DNA of 64,000 nucleotides from Planococcus shenhongbingii (GCF_030413635.1 NZ_CP129235.1:2480001-2544000); one strand, 5' to 3'. Shown: positions 1 to 8,719, counted from the first letter of the stretch. A program made the numbers and translations. Notes: generated by a model not told the origin, from the sequence alone.

Positions 1-52
1 TCGAGCTCAAGAGGGTAAAATAGATTATATTACGTTTACGGAGGTGCAGAAG

Positions 53-391
53 TTGGAAGAACTGGCTTCTTTACAAGAAACTGAAAAATTTATCACACAA
101 CCCGGCTTGAATTTCCTCTACATCTTAACGCCTTCATGAAGTGTCTGCCACGCCTTGCTTCCTCAGGTTGAGGAAGTTTTAGAAGATTTTCCGCTGATTC
201 GGGCGAAAGAGGCGGATGCAGCACAGATACCGGAACTTGCCGGTTTTTTATCTATTTTCACTGCGCCGGTTTTAATCCTTTTTGCAGATGGAAAGGAAAT
301 GCAGAGGGATGCCCGATTTGTGCACATGGAAGAGTTCAGGGAGAAAACGAGAAAGATGTATGAGGGTTACTATTTACAACATGAAGAATGA
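53..391 (+). CDS. Thioredoxin-fold protein with in-frame UGA in the CxxC position (putative selenoprotein, UxxC)
   Basis: Reading from TTG at 53 (GGAGG at 40-44, 8 nt upstream) gives one 112-residue thioredoxin-fold reading frame with a TGA at 137-139, codon 29. The local sequence is TPS-[UGA]-SVCHALLPQ, so the opal codon stands exactly where the first Cys of a thioredoxin CxxC is expected; Cys32 is the second. A cis-Pro-type motif (TAPVLILF) follows in the C-terminal half. Homologues I remember from Bacillales read C-SVCHALLP here. A perfect hairpin 26 nt after the UGA fits a bacterial SECIS. Such a protein would be a cytosolic thiol or selenol oxidoreductase. The alternative is a one-base nonsense pseudogene (TGC or TGT to TGA); the frame is otherwise intact. 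Automated callers would start at TTG155 and lose the active site. Confidence 0.7.
158..176 (+). promoter_or_regulatory. Candidate bacterial SECIS hairpin for the UGA at 137-139
   Basis: An 8-bp perfect stem (158-165 with 169-176) closes a three-base GGU loop at 166-168. The loop begins 26 nt after the UGA. G as the first loop base, a short loop and this distance all fit the published consensus for bacterial SECIS elements, and the GGU loop resembles the loop recognised by SelB in E. coli fdhF. The element is inside the coding sequence, as bacterial SECIS elements are. Confidence 0.6.
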
Positions 392-410
392 ATTATTCGC
401 CATTAAACGA

Positions 411-435
411 AAAGGCCATGAAAAATGGTCTTTTT
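411..435 (+). terminator. Rho-independent terminator after the thioredoxin-like gene
   Basis: Stem 411-419 pairs with 425-433 (one G-T pair), followed by a T-run. It lies 20 nt after the stop codon at 391. Confidence 0.6.
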
Positions 436-541
436 ATATTTTCTTTTCTCCTTTTTGATGCTCCTAAAAAATATAGATGCCTAGATTTTTTTTAATTGGG
501 TATGAAACAGGAAAAAGATTACTCAAAACAGGAGGTATTAT

Positions 542-1024
542 ATGATCCAAAATTCTGTTCAAAATTTCACTCCCAGCAATGTCGACCAGAAACGATCAAT
601 TTCAATAGGAAAAGTTTTGCTCAGCACAGTTGCTGGGCTAACAGCAATCGGAGGGTTTTTAGCCGATTGGAATAGAACGCATCTGTTCAATCCAAACTGG
701 CCGCCCCATGCCAAATTTCATGATGCCTGGACAATATCAGTCGGTTCTCTTCTTGGTTGCTCTGGCCTTTATTATTTATTGAGAAATAGCAGCCGTCCCC
801 AGGAAGATCTTCATATTGGCACGATGCTGCCGGCTATATTCTGGATTACACAAGGAATCAGTTTCACTTTTCCAGGAGCAAAAGGACTTGAATCAGAGTT
901 TCCGGATCTCGTTCCTCGTGTGAAAGGCGTATGGATCAATGAAATGTTTGCATCTGCAGGCATATTGGCTATAACTGGTACGGGCTATGCACTCGAACGC
1001 AGCAGGCTTTCTAAAACACATTAA
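542..1024 (+). CDS. Small integral membrane protein, DUF6640-like
   Basis: The gene encodes 160 residues starting at ATG542 with an AGGAGG ribosome site just upstream. Hydrophobic stretches around residues 24-42, 65-82, 92-110 and 133-150 suggest four membrane helices. The segment ADWNRTHLFNPNWPPHAKFH between the first two is rich in Trp, Pro and His. I associate that pattern with DUF6640 membrane proteins, from memory only. No enzymatic motif is visible. It stands alone between two terminators, so it is probably monocistronic. Function unknown. Confidence 0.7.
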   Translation: MIQNSVQNFTPSNVDQKRSISIGKVLLSTVAGLTAIGGFLADWNRTHLFNPNWPPHAKFHDAWTISVGSLLGCSGLYYLLRNSSRPQEDLHIGTMLPAIFWITQGISFTFPGAKGLESEFPDLVPRVKGVWINEMFASAGILAITGTGYALERSRLSKTH

Positions 1025-1027
1025 AAA

Positions 1028-1068
1028 AACAGGAAAAAGCAGCAACTTGCGCCTTTTCCTGTTTTTTT
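1028..1068. terminator. Bidirectional terminator between the membrane protein gene and guaC
   Basis: A ten-base stem (1028-1037 with 1054-1063) is flanked by A and T runs on both sides. It sits between two convergent genes and probably serves both. Confidence 0.75.
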
Positions 1069-1098
1069 GTTGTATTTAAAAAGAAACATTTATTACAA

Positions 1099-2082
1099 TC
1101 AATAAACTTTGTCGCCATTGAAAATCGAGTTTTTCACGATAACATAATCCACATTGCGGATTGCTGACAGTTTGTCTCCTCCAGCGTATGAAATCGAAGA
1201 TTGAAGATCTTGTTCCATTTCAATTAATGTGTCTTTCAACGATCCTCTGTATTCAACGTACATTTTCTTGCCTTCAACGTTTTTCTTTTCACCTTTTTGG
1301 AACTCGGATGCAGAACCAAAATATTCTTTAAAAAGCTTGCCGTCTTGTTCCACTGTTTGTCCCGGTGATTCCTCATGTCCGGCGAAAAGAGAACCGATCA
1401 TGACCATAGAAGCGCCAAAACGCACAGATTTCGCGATATCTCCATGAGTGCGGATTCCACCGTCTGCAATAATCGGCTTGCTTGCCGCTTTTGCACACCA
1501 GCGAAGTGCCGCTAATTGCCAGCCGCCTGTCCCAAATCCGGTTTTGATTTTCGTGATGCAGACTTTCCCAGGTCCGATGCCCACTTTTGTCGCATCCGCA
1601 CCAGCATGTTCCAATTCTCTTACCGCTTCCGGCGTGCCGACGTTGCCCGCAATGACAAAGCTTTCCGGCAAGTGTTTTTTGATAAACTGAATCATATTGA
1701 TAACGCCATTTGAATGGCCATGTGCTACATCGATTGTGATGTATTCCGGCGTAACTCCTTCGTCCACCAATTGCTGGACAAAAGTATACTCTTCTTCTTT
1801 AACTCCCACGCTGATCGAAGCATACAGTCCACGGCTCTGCATATCTTTTGCAAAAGCCAAGCGTTTTTCCGGTTCGAACCGGTGCATAATATAGAAGTAA
1901 TTATTTTCTGCTAGGAATAGCGCAATTTTTTCATCGACAATTGTCTGCATATTAGCAGGCACTACCGGCAATTTAAATGTTCGTCCGCCAAACTGCACAG
2001 AAGTATCACATTCTGAACGGCTGTTAACCACTGCTTTTGCAGGAACTAATTGAATATCTTCGTAATCAAACACATTATCCAT
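1099..2082 (-). CDS. guaC: GMP reductase
   Basis: The protein has 327 residues, the usual length of the bacterial GuaC2/YumD type. It reduces GMP to IMP with NADPH and releases ammonia, returning guanine nucleotides to the purine pool. It is an IMPDH/GMPR TIM barrel: the catalytic Cys is C175 in [11 protein letters not shown], and the glycine-rich phosphate loop is [11 protein letters not shown]. The CBS domain of IMP dehydrogenase is absent, as expected. It is convergent with the upstream membrane protein gene and monocistronic. A sigma-A-like promoter and a PurBox-like sequence lie upstream. Very secure identification. Confidence 0.96.
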   Translation of the reverse strand: MDNVFDYEDIQLVPAKAVVNSRSECDTSVQFGGRTFKLPVVPANMQTIVDEKIALFLAENNYFYIMHRFEPEKRLAFAKDMQSRGLYASISVGVKEEEYTFVQQLVDEGVTPEYITIDVAHGHSNGVINMIQFIKKHLPESFVIAGNVGTPEAVRELEHAGADATKVGIGPGKVCITKIKTGFGTGGWQLAALRWCAKAASKPIIADGGIRTHGDIAKSVRFGASMVMIGSLFAGHEESPGQTVEQDGKLFKEYFGSASEFQKGEKKNVEGKKMYVEYRGSLKDTLIEMEQDLQSSISYAGGDKLSAIRNVDYVIVKNSIFNGDKVY

Positions 2083-2127
2083 TTAAAACACTCCTAAATA
2101 CGAATATTTTACATTGTTTCTTCTTAC

Positions 2128-2174
2128 ATTGTTCGCCCATATGATAATGTACTTTATTTTAAACTGGATGTCAA
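2128..2174 (-). promoter_or_regulatory. Candidate guaC promoter with PurBox-like sequence
   Basis: On the minus strand TTGACA (2169-2174) is followed after 17 nt by TACATT (2146-2151). Just downstream, GCGAACAAT (2128-2136) matches the PurR PurBox core CCGAACAAT at eight of nine positions. guaC belongs to the PurR regulon in B. subtilis. I did not find a clear second inverted PurBox, so repressor control is tentative. Confidence 0.4.
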
Positions 2175-2305
2175 AGGCTCATTTCTCTTCAATCGCTAAA
2201 TGGACAATACTGATTTAATTATGCCATTTATGAAACCGAAATCACTATCGAAACGTATCCAGAATAGAAGATTCTTGGAAATTTAGTTAGGAGGATGAAT
2301 CATAA

Positions 2306-2626
2306 ATGGCAAGCGCTTTCATAAATTTAATTGTTTTAATCCCTTTCTTGACTTTTGCAATTGCATTATCGAAAGGCAAAGGGGCATTTCTCATTGCTGG
2401 CTATAATACACTGCCCGACAGTGAAAAAGCTCAATACGATGAAACGGCCGTATGTAAATTCATGGGAAAAATTATGTATGGAATTTGTTTTAGCATATTC
2501 TTGTGGTTTCTAAGCGATTTGCTGGAAATTCCGCATTTGTTTGCGATTGGTATGCTGTTATTTATATCATTGATTATTTTCTCATTAGTTTATGTGAACA
2601 CAGGTAATAGATTTAAAAAAGAATAA
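2306..2626 (+). CDS. Three-helix membrane protein, DUF3784-like
   Basis: The protein has 106 residues with three hydrophobic segments (about 5-22, 50-70 and 75-95). After the first comes the conserved-looking segment GKGAFLIAGYNTLP, then charged residues and an acidic DETAVCKF stretch. This layout matches the DUF3784 family of short Firmicutes membrane proteins. The ribosome site is AGGAGG at 2290-2295. No partner gene is evident; it is flanked by guaC on the other strand and by a convergent regulator. Function unknown. Confidence 0.75.
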   Translation: MASAFINLIVLIPFLTFAIALSKGKGAFLIAGYNTLPDSEKAQYDETAVCKFMGKIMYGICFSIFLWFLSDLLEIPHLFAIGMLLFISLIIFSLVYVNTGNRFKKE

Positions 2627-2688
2627 GAGAACCTTTATAAAACAGAAATAAACTTCACTCCAACCATATAATAAGCCTGAAAATAACA

Positions 2689-2734
2689 AAAAGCTATCGA
2701 GCAGGATTATTCATCATCTGCTTGGATAGCTTTT
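2689..2734. terminator. Bidirectional terminator between the DUF3784 gene and the SorC-type regulator
   Basis: A long imperfect stem (AAAAGCTATC with GATAGCTTTT, extended by an inner AGCAG/CTGCT) lies between two convergent genes, with A and T tracts on both sides. Confidence 0.7.
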
Positions 2735-2749
2735 ATCAAACTCAATCGA

Positions 2750-3691
2750 TTACGTAATCAAATCAGCAGTCACATCGTCAATCACCAAAACATCAAAATA
2801 ACCGCCTCTTAATGCCGCTTTGATGCTTTCGACTTTGTGAGTGCCTTCCACAATGCCAATCACTTCCGGAATCTGTTTATACTCGTTGATATCGAGTCCG
2901 ATGACCAGATCATTCAACGGATGCTTAATCTCGTTGCCAGCTTGGTCGTAAAAGCGTGAACCGATATCCCCAACAGCCCCTGCTTGTTTTAAGGAAACGA
3001 GATCATCTTCTTTCAAATATTCCATGGTGGTCATTGTCGATCCTTTGAAAGGGTTGCCGATTCCGACGACTGCCATATCAACATTACGTCCTTCTTCAAG
3101 CACCATCGCAATATCTTCAGACTGGACGAGACGCTTTTTCAATTCAGCAGACTCGACCATCGCAGGAGCATATAAATAGGAACAATTTGAGTTCATCTTC
3201 TGTGCCAGCTGATAAGCGAGCAAATTAGAATGGATTTCCACCAGCTTTCTGCCCATTCCACCGACCAACGGAATAACTTTCAGATTTTGATGCTGTTCAT
3301 AAGGATATTCCTGAACGAATTTTGCCAGCGTGCTGCCCCAGGATATCCCCAATGACTTTTTCCCGTTGATGTTTTTGGATATGTAGAAAGAGGCCGCTTT
3401 CCCCAAGGAGTGCTTGACCATTTCTGAATCTCTGCCCATCGCTGGTACGACAATTGCTTCTTTCAGTTGATATTTTTTTTCAAGCCGATGTTCCAATTCG
3501 ACTGTATGCGCATTTTCATCTTTAATGTAGATCTCAACTATGCCATTTTCCCGGGCTTTGTTTAATAGTTTGGAAATCACAGGCCGGGATACGCCAATTT
3601 TCTTCGCGATTTCCGCCTGTGTCTGCCCTTCAAAATAATACAGCCTCGATACTTTTACGATTTGCCTGCGCTCTTCCCAATTCATCATCAC
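2750..3691 (-). CDS. SorC/DeoR-type sugar-responsive transcriptional regulator
   Basis: The protein has 313 residues. Residues about 5-60 form a winged helix-turn-helix (QTQAEIAKKIGVSRPVISKLL). Residues about 65-310 form the SorC-family sugar-phosphate-binding domain, with LGISWGSTLAKF and VVGIGNPF as recognisable blocks. It is the last gene of a same-strand cluster that includes a sorbitol-type PTS and a 2-oxo-acid dehydrogenase, separated from lpdA by 157 bp. SorC proteins usually bind a phosphorylated sugar from the pathway they control. The shared operator upstream of the two catabolic operons is its most likely target, though direct evidence is lacking. Start: the first three codons are all ATG; the exact one is uncertain. 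Confidence 0.88.
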   Translation of the reverse strand: MMMNWEERRQIVKVSRLYYFEGQTQAEIAKKIGVSRPVISKLLNKARENGIVEIYIKDENAHTVELEHRLEKKYQLKEAIVVPAMGRDSEMVKHSLGKAASFYISKNINGKKSLGISWGSTLAKFVQEYPYEQHQNLKVIPLVGGMGRKLVEIHSNLLAYQLAQKMNSNCSYLYAPAMVESAELKKRLVQSEDIAMVLEEGRNVDMAVVGIGNPFKGSTMTTMEYLKEDDLVSLKQAGAVGDIGSRFYDQAGNEIKHPLNDLVIGLDINEYKQIPEVIGIVEGTHKVESIKAALRGGYFDVLVIDDVTADLIT

Positions 3692-3790
3692 TGCACCTTC
3701 TCATTTTCATCAAAATTGAAAAGCGAATGGATTTCCCCAGTGAACCGCTTTCATTTTTCAGCAGATTCAATTTGAGGCGGCCGCCAATTG

Positions 3791-3836
3791 AGGCCTTTAT
3801 CGCCTATCGCATATTTCTATTATAGGACGCAAAGGC
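3791..3836. promoter_or_regulatory. Imperfect inverted repeat between lpdA and the regulator
   Basis: GGCCTTT near 3792 pairs with AAAGGCC near 3830, with partly matching inner arms. It lies directly downstream of the lpdA stop on the minus strand and upstream of the regulator. It could weaken read-through or act as a processing site. There is no U-tract, so I do not call it a terminator. Confidence 0.3.
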
Positions 3837-3848
3837 CACTTCTGGCAA

Positions 3849-5231
3849 TTAATGGTGAACACCTTGGCCAAGCCAGGAAGCCGCCGCTTCGTATAAGCTT
3901 TCGGACACAGTCGGGTGGGCATGAATCATGGAAGCCAGTTCATCCACGGTTCCTTCCAGGTGAATAAAAGCGGATGGCTCTGCAATCATTTCCGTCACAT
4001 GCGGACCGACCATCAAAACCCCGAGAATTTCTCCATATTTGGTGCCGGCAATCAATTTAGTAAACCCTTCTTTTTCGTCCTGCGCCAATGCTTTGCCATT
4101 GCCTGCATGGTCCACCCTCACCACTTTATAATCAATTCCTTGCTGCTTCGCTTCTTCTTCCGTCATGCCGACACTGGCAATCTCCGGGCTGGTGTAGACA
4201 CAGCGAGGAACGACCGCATAATTGATTGTTTGCTTTTCGCCTGCAGCGTTTGAAGCGGCAATCAATCCTTCTGCGCTCGCCGCATGGGCAAGCTGCCAAC
4301 CGCCGATTACATCCCCGATTGCGTAAATTGCTGGATTGCTTGTCACCATCCGGTCATCCACTATGACAAAACGGCCGTTCATTTTCAGGTTCAAATCAAC
4401 AAACGCAGAAGTATTCGGCGCTCTGCCGACAGCCATTAAGATAGCTTCTGTCTTCAGCACTTCTTTTTTGCCGTTGTCAGTTTCCACATGCACGAGCTGC
4501 CGGTTTTCCTGCTGCTCAATGCTCGCCACTTTTGTGCTGGTCAGAACGGAAATCCCTTTCTTTTTTAAAGCTTTCGCAAGAGCTTTGGAGGCTTCCGGCT
4601 CTTCACTCGGAACGATTCTGCCGCTCATTTCCACAATGCTGACAGGCACATTCAAACTGGCGAAGATGCAGGCAAGTTCTACACCAATGATGCCACCACC
4701 CACGATGACCATAGAATCCGGTATCTTCTCGATATCAAAAATCGTATCGCTTGTGAAATAGGATGCGTCTTCAATGCCGGCAACCGGCGGAACGATTGGC
4801 CGTGAACCTGTTGCCAAAATAATGTTTTTTCCCTGGATGATTTCTTCTTTATCAGCAAGCTGAATGGAAATTGACTGGTCTGCCCTCACTTCACCTAAAC
4901 CATTGAAAACCTCAATATTCCCTTGTTTGAGCAAGTACGAAATTCCGTTTCTGAGTTGCTGGATCACAGCGTCTTTTCGGGCGAGCATTTTAGAAAGGGA
5001 AAAAGTTATGGGACCTGTTTCAATCCCCCAGCTTTTGGCTTTTTCAATGTTTTCAATCACTTCGGCATGCCGGAGCAAAGTCTTTGACGGGATGCATCCG
5101 CGGTTCAAACAAGTGCCTCCCAGTTCACGGGCTTCAATCAGCGCCACCTTTTTTCCGAGCTTGGCTGCCCAGATGGCTGCTACATAGCCACCCGGACCGC
5201 CTCCAAGTACCACAACTTCATAATTCTTCAA
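3849..5231 (-). CDS. lpdA: Dihydrolipoyl dehydrogenase (E3)
   Basis: The protein has 460 residues, normal for an E3. It reoxidises dihydrolipoyl groups on E2 with NAD+. FAD-binding GGGPGGYVAA is at residues 10-19, the redox disulfide C41-C46 is in GGTCLNRGCIPSK, the NAD-binding motif GGGIIGVELA is near 178, and the C-terminal catalytic pair is in HAHPTVSE near 440. It starts 13 bp after the E2 gene and ends the four-gene operon E1a-E1b-E2-E3. Because it is encoded with this E1/E2 set, it is probably the dedicated E3 of this complex and not the housekeeping pyruvate dehydrogenase copy. Confidence 0.95.
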   Translation of the reverse strand: MKNYEVVVLGGGPGGYVAAIWAAKLGKKVALIEARELGGTCLNRGCIPSKTLLRHAEVIENIEKAKSWGIETGPITFSLSKMLARKDAVIQQLRNGISYLLKQGNIEVFNGLGEVRADQSISIQLADKEEIIQGKNIILATGSRPIVPPVAGIEDASYFTSDTIFDIEKIPDSMVIVGGGIIGVELACIFASLNVPVSIVEMSGRIVPSEEPEASKALAKALKKKGISVLTSTKVASIEQQENRQLVHVETDNGKKEVLKTEAILMAVGRAPNTSAFVDLNLKMNGRFVIVDDRMVTSNPAIYAIGDVIGGWQLAHAASAEGLIAASNAAGEKQTINYAVVPRCVYTSPEIASVGMTEEEAKQQGIDYKVVRVDHAGNGKALAQDEKEGFTKLIAGTKYGEILGVLMVGPHVTEMIAEPSAFIHLEGTVDELASMIHAHPTVSESLYEAAASWLGQGVHH

Positions 5232-5244
5232 TGAAATCTACTCC

Positions 5245-6621
5245 TTAAACCAGTAATTTATAAGGATGTTCAAGCACTTCTTTTAATTCGGTCAAAAAGG
5301 CCGCCGCAGGAGCACCGTCAATAACCCGGTGATCAAATGACAAGCTGAGGACCATCATCGGCCGAAGCTCAATGGCGCCGTTTACACCGACCGGCTTTTC
5401 GTTGATTCGCCCTACTCCCAGAATGGCTGATTCCGGCTGATTGATGACCGGTGTAAAAGCATCAATGGCATACATGCCCAGATTGCTGATGGTGAACGTG
5501 CCACCCGACATTTCGTCCGGCTTCAGTTTGCTGTCGCGCGCCGCTTTACCAAGGCGCTTGCATTCTGCAGTCAATTCGGAAAGGCCTTTTTGATCCACGT
5601 TTTTAACCACCGGCACCATTAGGCCGTTGTCGACGGCTACCGCTAAGCCAAGGTTAATTTCTTCGTGAAAGACGATTTCATTGCCTTCTAAGGAAACATT
5701 TATATTAGGGTGCAGCTTCAGCGCTGAAGCTGAAGCTTTTAAAATGATTTCGGTATAGGACAGCCGGAATCCGGTCTGTTGTTCAATCGATCCGAGCAAT
5801 TGCTTGCGCATGCCGATTGCTTCCGTCATGTCAACTTCCGTAGTCAACGTGACGTGAGGTGCCGTTGTTTTGCTTTGATGCATGCGCTGAGCCACAACTT
5901 TTCGGATGCCTTCCATTTTCACGCGTTTGCCGCCGGCTGAAGCTAAAATCGGTGCCGGCTGTTTTGCCCCTTCAACGTCTGAGCGGTATATTTTCCCTTG
6001 CGAACCGGTGCCTTTTATTCCCTGCAACTCTACGCCTTCCGCTTCTGCCACTTTTTTAGCGAGCGGCGTTGCTTTTGGTGCCGTATGGGATGAAGCAAAA
6101 GCCATCACATCTCCTTGCTGGATTCGCCCGTTTGGTCCGGACCCTGGAACTTCTGCAAGCACAATGTTTTCTTCTCTTGCCACTCGTCGTGCAGCAGGAG
6201 TGGCCCGCGGCTTTTCTTCAAGCGGAGAGTTCTCCCCTGCCCCGCTTGTTTCATTAGGGACACTGGTTTCACTGATGCCTTGTTCTTTTAAATCGCTGAC
6301 TTCCGGCTGGCGGGAATCGCTTAAGTCTTCTTCCTCTGCCGCAGCACCGGATTCACCCGGAGGATCGTCTGGAACTCTTTCCCCCGCTTCCCCGATATAG
6401 CCGACTACGTGATTGATTGGGACTTCATCGTCTTCTTCGAAATACTTTTTTAACAGAATGCCTTCTTCGTAGGATTCTACTTCAATGTTGATTTTGTCTG
6501 TCATGATTTCAAAAAGTGGGTCTCCCACTTCAACGGAATCGCCTTCGTTTTTAAACCATTGAATCATTGTCCCGACTTCCATCGTGCTGCTCAATTTCGG
6601 CATGAATATTTCTTTAGCCAT
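5245..6621 (-). CDS. Dihydrolipoamide acyltransferase (E2) with tandem E3-binding domains
   Basis: The protein has 458 residues. An N-terminal lipoyl domain carries the lipoyl-lysine K43 in TDKINIE. An acidic, Pro/Ser-rich linker follows (about 80-138), then two peripheral-subunit-binding domains (139-173 and 183-217), and a catalytic acyltransferase domain from about 230 ending in the active-site motif DHRVIDG. It transfers an acyl group, probably acetyl, to CoA. Most bacterial E2 chains carry one subunit-binding domain, so the tandem pair is notable. It lies 17 bp after the E1b gene. Operon context and E1 similarity point to an acetoin-dehydrogenase-type complex; substrate unproven. Confidence 0.9.
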   Translation of the reverse strand: MAKEIFMPKLSSTMEVGTMIQWFKNEGDSVEVGDPLFEIMTDKINIEVESYEEGILLKKYFEEDDEVPINHVVGYIGEAGERVPDDPPGESGAAAEEEDLSDSRQPEVSDLKEQGISETSVPNETSGAGENSPLEEKPRATPAARRVAREENIVLAEVPGSGPNGRIQQGDVMAFASSHTAPKATPLAKKVAEAEGVELQGIKGTGSQGKIYRSDVEGAKQPAPILASAGGKRVKMEGIRKVVAQRMHQSKTTAPHVTLTTEVDMTEAIGMRKQLLGSIEQQTGFRLSYTEIILKASASALKLHPNINVSLEGNEIVFHEEINLGLAVAVDNGLMVPVVKNVDQKGLSELTAECKRLGKAARDSKLKPDEMSGGTFTISNLGMYAIDAFTPVINQPESAILGVGRINEKPVGVNGAIELRPMMVLSLSFDHRVIDGAPAAAFLTELKEVLEHPYKLLV

Positions 6622-6638
6622 CGGTCTATTCCTCCTCC

Positions 6639-7622
6639 CTACTGGCGGTTTAAGATTTCTTTTGCTGCTGAGACAATATCGCCGACTTGCGGAACTGCCG
6701 CTTTTTCGAGCTCTGGGTTATAAGGAATCGGAACAGCTTTGCCGCCCAGCCGTTTTATCGGCGCATCCAAATAGTCAAATGCTTCACTTTCTGCAATTGT
6801 GCTGGCAATTTCTCCGCCAAAGCCTCCACGCTTAACCGCTTCATGGACAACAATCAGACGGCTTGTTTTCTTAACCGACTGGATAATCGTTTCAGTATCC
6901 AAAGGAACGAGAGTCCGAGGATCAATTATTTCCACGCTGATGCCTTCTTTTTCAAGCTCCGCAGCTGCTTCCAGCGCTTTATGCACCATGATGGCAGTGG
7001 CAACAATCGTCACATCCGTCCCTTCACGTTTAATGTCCGCTTTGCCTAATGGAATGGAATATTGTTCTTCAGGAACTTCCGATTTCGTTTTATAGCACAA
7101 TTTGTGTTCGTAAAAAATGACAGGATTATCATCATCGATTGCCGCTTTTAACAGCCCTTTTGCATCATACGCTGTCGAAGGCTGGACTACTTTTAAACCC
7201 GGGACATGTGCCATCCAGGCTTCCAGGCTTTGGGAATGCTGGGCCGCTGCTCCTGTTCCAGAACCGGCCGGAGTGCGCAGCACCATCGGCACTTTCCCTT
7301 TTCCTCCGTACATATAACGGATTTTCGCTGCCTGGTTGACCATATTATCCATCGCAATGGTGATGAAATCCGAAAATTGCAGCTCCAGTATCGGCCGCAT
7401 GCCAGTTAAAGCTGCACCGACTGCCGTGCCGGAAATGGCCGCTTCTGAAATGGGCGTGTTGCGAATCCGTTCCGGACCGAATTCTTCGATCATGCCGCGC
7501 GTCACACCAAAAGCTCCTCCATAAACCCCGATATCTTCTCCCAAAATGAAAACATCATCGTTTTGGCGCATTTCCTGGCTCAATGCTTCTCTGACCGCTT
7601 CTAGATAAGTTAGCTCTCTCAT
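6639..7622 (-). CDS. TPP-dependent dehydrogenase E1 component, beta subunit (AcoB/PdhB-like)
   Basis: The protein has 327 residues, typical of a separate E1 beta chain. It pairs with the alpha chain to decarboxylate a 2-oxo acid or cleave an acyloin and pass the acyl-TPP unit to E2. Characteristic features are [16 protein letters not shown] near residue 30 and [14 protein letters not shown] near 60, where the Glu is the residue expected to contact the TPP aminopyrimidine, and a C-terminal transketolase domain with DPRTLVPLD. It follows the alpha gene by 24 bp. The look is closer to acetoin dehydrogenase than to branched-chain or pyruvate E1, but I cannot separate these securely by eye. Confidence 0.9.
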   Translation of the reverse strand: MRELTYLEAVREALSQEMRQNDDVFILGEDIGVYGGAFGVTRGMIEEFGPERIRNTPISEAAISGTAVGAALTGMRPILELQFSDFITIAMDNMVNQAAKIRYMYGGKGKVPMVLRTPAGSGTGAAAQHSQSLEAWMAHVPGLKVVQPSTAYDAKGLLKAAIDDDNPVIFYEHKLCYKTKSEVPEEQYSIPLGKADIKREGTDVTIVATAIMVHKALEAAAELEKEGISVEIIDPRTLVPLDTETIIQSVKKTSRLIVVHEAVKRGGFGGEIASTIAESEAFDYLDAPIKRLGGKAVPIPYNPELEKAAVPQVGDIVSAAKEILNRQ

Positions 7623-7646
7623 TGCTTTACTCCCCTTTGCTCCGTC

Positions 7647-8630
7647 TTAAGCGTAAATGTCTTCCATTAAATCATCGAGTGTTGGCATTGGACTATCTTT
7701 TGCAAATTCAACAGATTCTTCAATTTCCTTTTTCGCATCGGCTTTGATCTGGTCCGCTTCCTCTTCTGTCAGCAATCCTTCTTGGATCAGCACATCGCGC
7801 AAGCGTGCAATCGGATCTTTCGCGCGCCATTCCTGTTCTTCTTCGCGTGTCCGGTATTTTTTCGCATCACTCTTGGAATGGCCTTTCCAGCGATATGTTT
7901 TCGCTTCCACAATTGAAGGGCCTTCTCCATTTCGCGCCCGCTCAACCGCTTGCCCTACTCCATTCATCACATCAAAAACATCATTGCCATCCACTACTTT
8001 TCCTGGGATGCCGTAGGCTTCAGCCCGCTGCGCCACGTCTTCAACATTCATCATTTCTTTAGCAGGACCAGACATGCCGTACTGATTGTTTTCACAAATA
8101 AAGACAACTGGCAGTTTCCAAATAGACGCTAAGTTGACTGCTTCATGGAAACTGCCTTCATTTGAAGCACCGTCCCCGAAAAAGCACAGTACAACATATC
8201 CTTCTTTTCTCATCTGGGAAGTTAAAGCTGCACCCGCAGCAATCGAAAAGCCGCCTCCAACAATTCCGTTGGCCCCAAGGTTTCCTTGTTCAACATCGGC
8301 AATATGCATCGAACCGCCTTTGCCTTTGCAATAGCCGGTTGTGCGGCCGAACAATTCTGCCATCATCCGGTTCACTTCTGCTCCTTTAGCGATACAGTGT
8401 CCATGGCCACGGTGAGTGCTTGTGATTTTGTCCCGGTCTTCCAATACTGCAATCGATCCTACTGCTGAGGCTTCCTGGCCAACCGCTAAGTGAGTGGTTC
8501 CATGAATCATCCCTTTAGCAAAAAACTCATCAACTTTCTCTTCAAAATACCGGATTTGCCACATTTGCTTCAACAAGCCTGCCAAATCTGTTTCTTGGAC
8601 ATGCGGCGGTAAATTAAGTGTTTGAGTCAT
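7647..8630 (-). CDS. TPP-dependent dehydrogenase E1 component, alpha subunit (AcoA-like)
   Basis: The protein has 327 residues. The TPP-binding motif runs from GDG (152-154) to NN (181-182). The STHRGHGHC block near residue 71 and HSKSDAKKYR near 240 are typical of acetoin dehydrogenase and pyruvate dehydrogenase E1 alpha chains; the phosphorylation-loop HxxxD form is present. It is the first gene of the operon E1a-E1b-E2-E3, with GAGGAGG upstream of ATG8630. A strong promoter and a palindromic operator shared with the PTS operon precede it. In the proposed pathway it would cleave a methyl-ketone acyloin to an enzyme-bound acetyl unit. Confidence 0.9.
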   Translation of the reverse strand: MTQTLNLPPHVQETDLAGLLKQMWQIRYFEEKVDEFFAKGMIHGTTHLAVGQEASAVGSIAVLEDRDKITSTHRGHGHCIAKGAEVNRMMAELFGRTTGYCKGKGGSMHIADVEQGNLGANGIVGGGFSIAAGAALTSQMRKEGYVVLCFFGDGASNEGSFHEAVNLASIWKLPVVFICENNQYGMSGPAKEMMNVEDVAQRAEAYGIPGKVVDGNDVFDVMNGVGQAVERARNGEGPSIVEAKTYRWKGHSKSDAKKYRTREEEQEWRAKDPIARLRDVLIQEGLLTEEEADQIKADAKKEIEESVEFAKDSPMPTLDDLMEDIYA

Positions 8631-8649
8631 TGAAAATCCTCCTCTGTAT

Positions 8650-8682
8650 TTTACATTTGTTCACATACGTAACATATGTAAA
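8650..8682. promoter_or_regulatory. Palindromic operator of the dehydrogenase operon
   Basis: TTTACAT (8650-8656) and ATGTAAA (8676-8682) bound a palindrome whose core is ACATTTGTT, nine bases, AACATATGT (8653-8679). The same architecture with the same nine-base spacer occurs at 13004-13030 upstream of gutM. It lies directly downstream of the -10 element, a position suited to repression. The SorC-type protein encoded at 2750-3691 is the best candidate binder. Confidence 0.65.
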
Positions 8683-8683
8683 T

Positions 8684-8712
8684 ATCATAAGACTTTTCTG
8701 TCAATTCGTCAA
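8684..8712 (-). promoter_or_regulatory. Sigma-A-type promoter of the dehydrogenase operon
   Basis: On the minus strand TTGACG (8707-8712), a 17-nt spacer and TATGAT (8684-8689) match the sigma-A consensus at five of six positions each. The site is 54 bp upstream of the E1a start codon. No -24/-12 sigma-54 element, as used for acoABCL in B. subtilis, was seen. Confidence 0.6.
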
Positions 8713-8719
8713 GAAATTA

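Noticed and set aside
155-391. Thioredoxin-like gene starting at TTG155
   Set aside because: It would lack the active site, has no ribosome site, and the upstream frame from TTG53 has a good one and continues the same fold.
2083-2305. Purine riboswitch upstream of guaC
   Set aside because: The conserved core and paired loops of the purine aptamer are not present.
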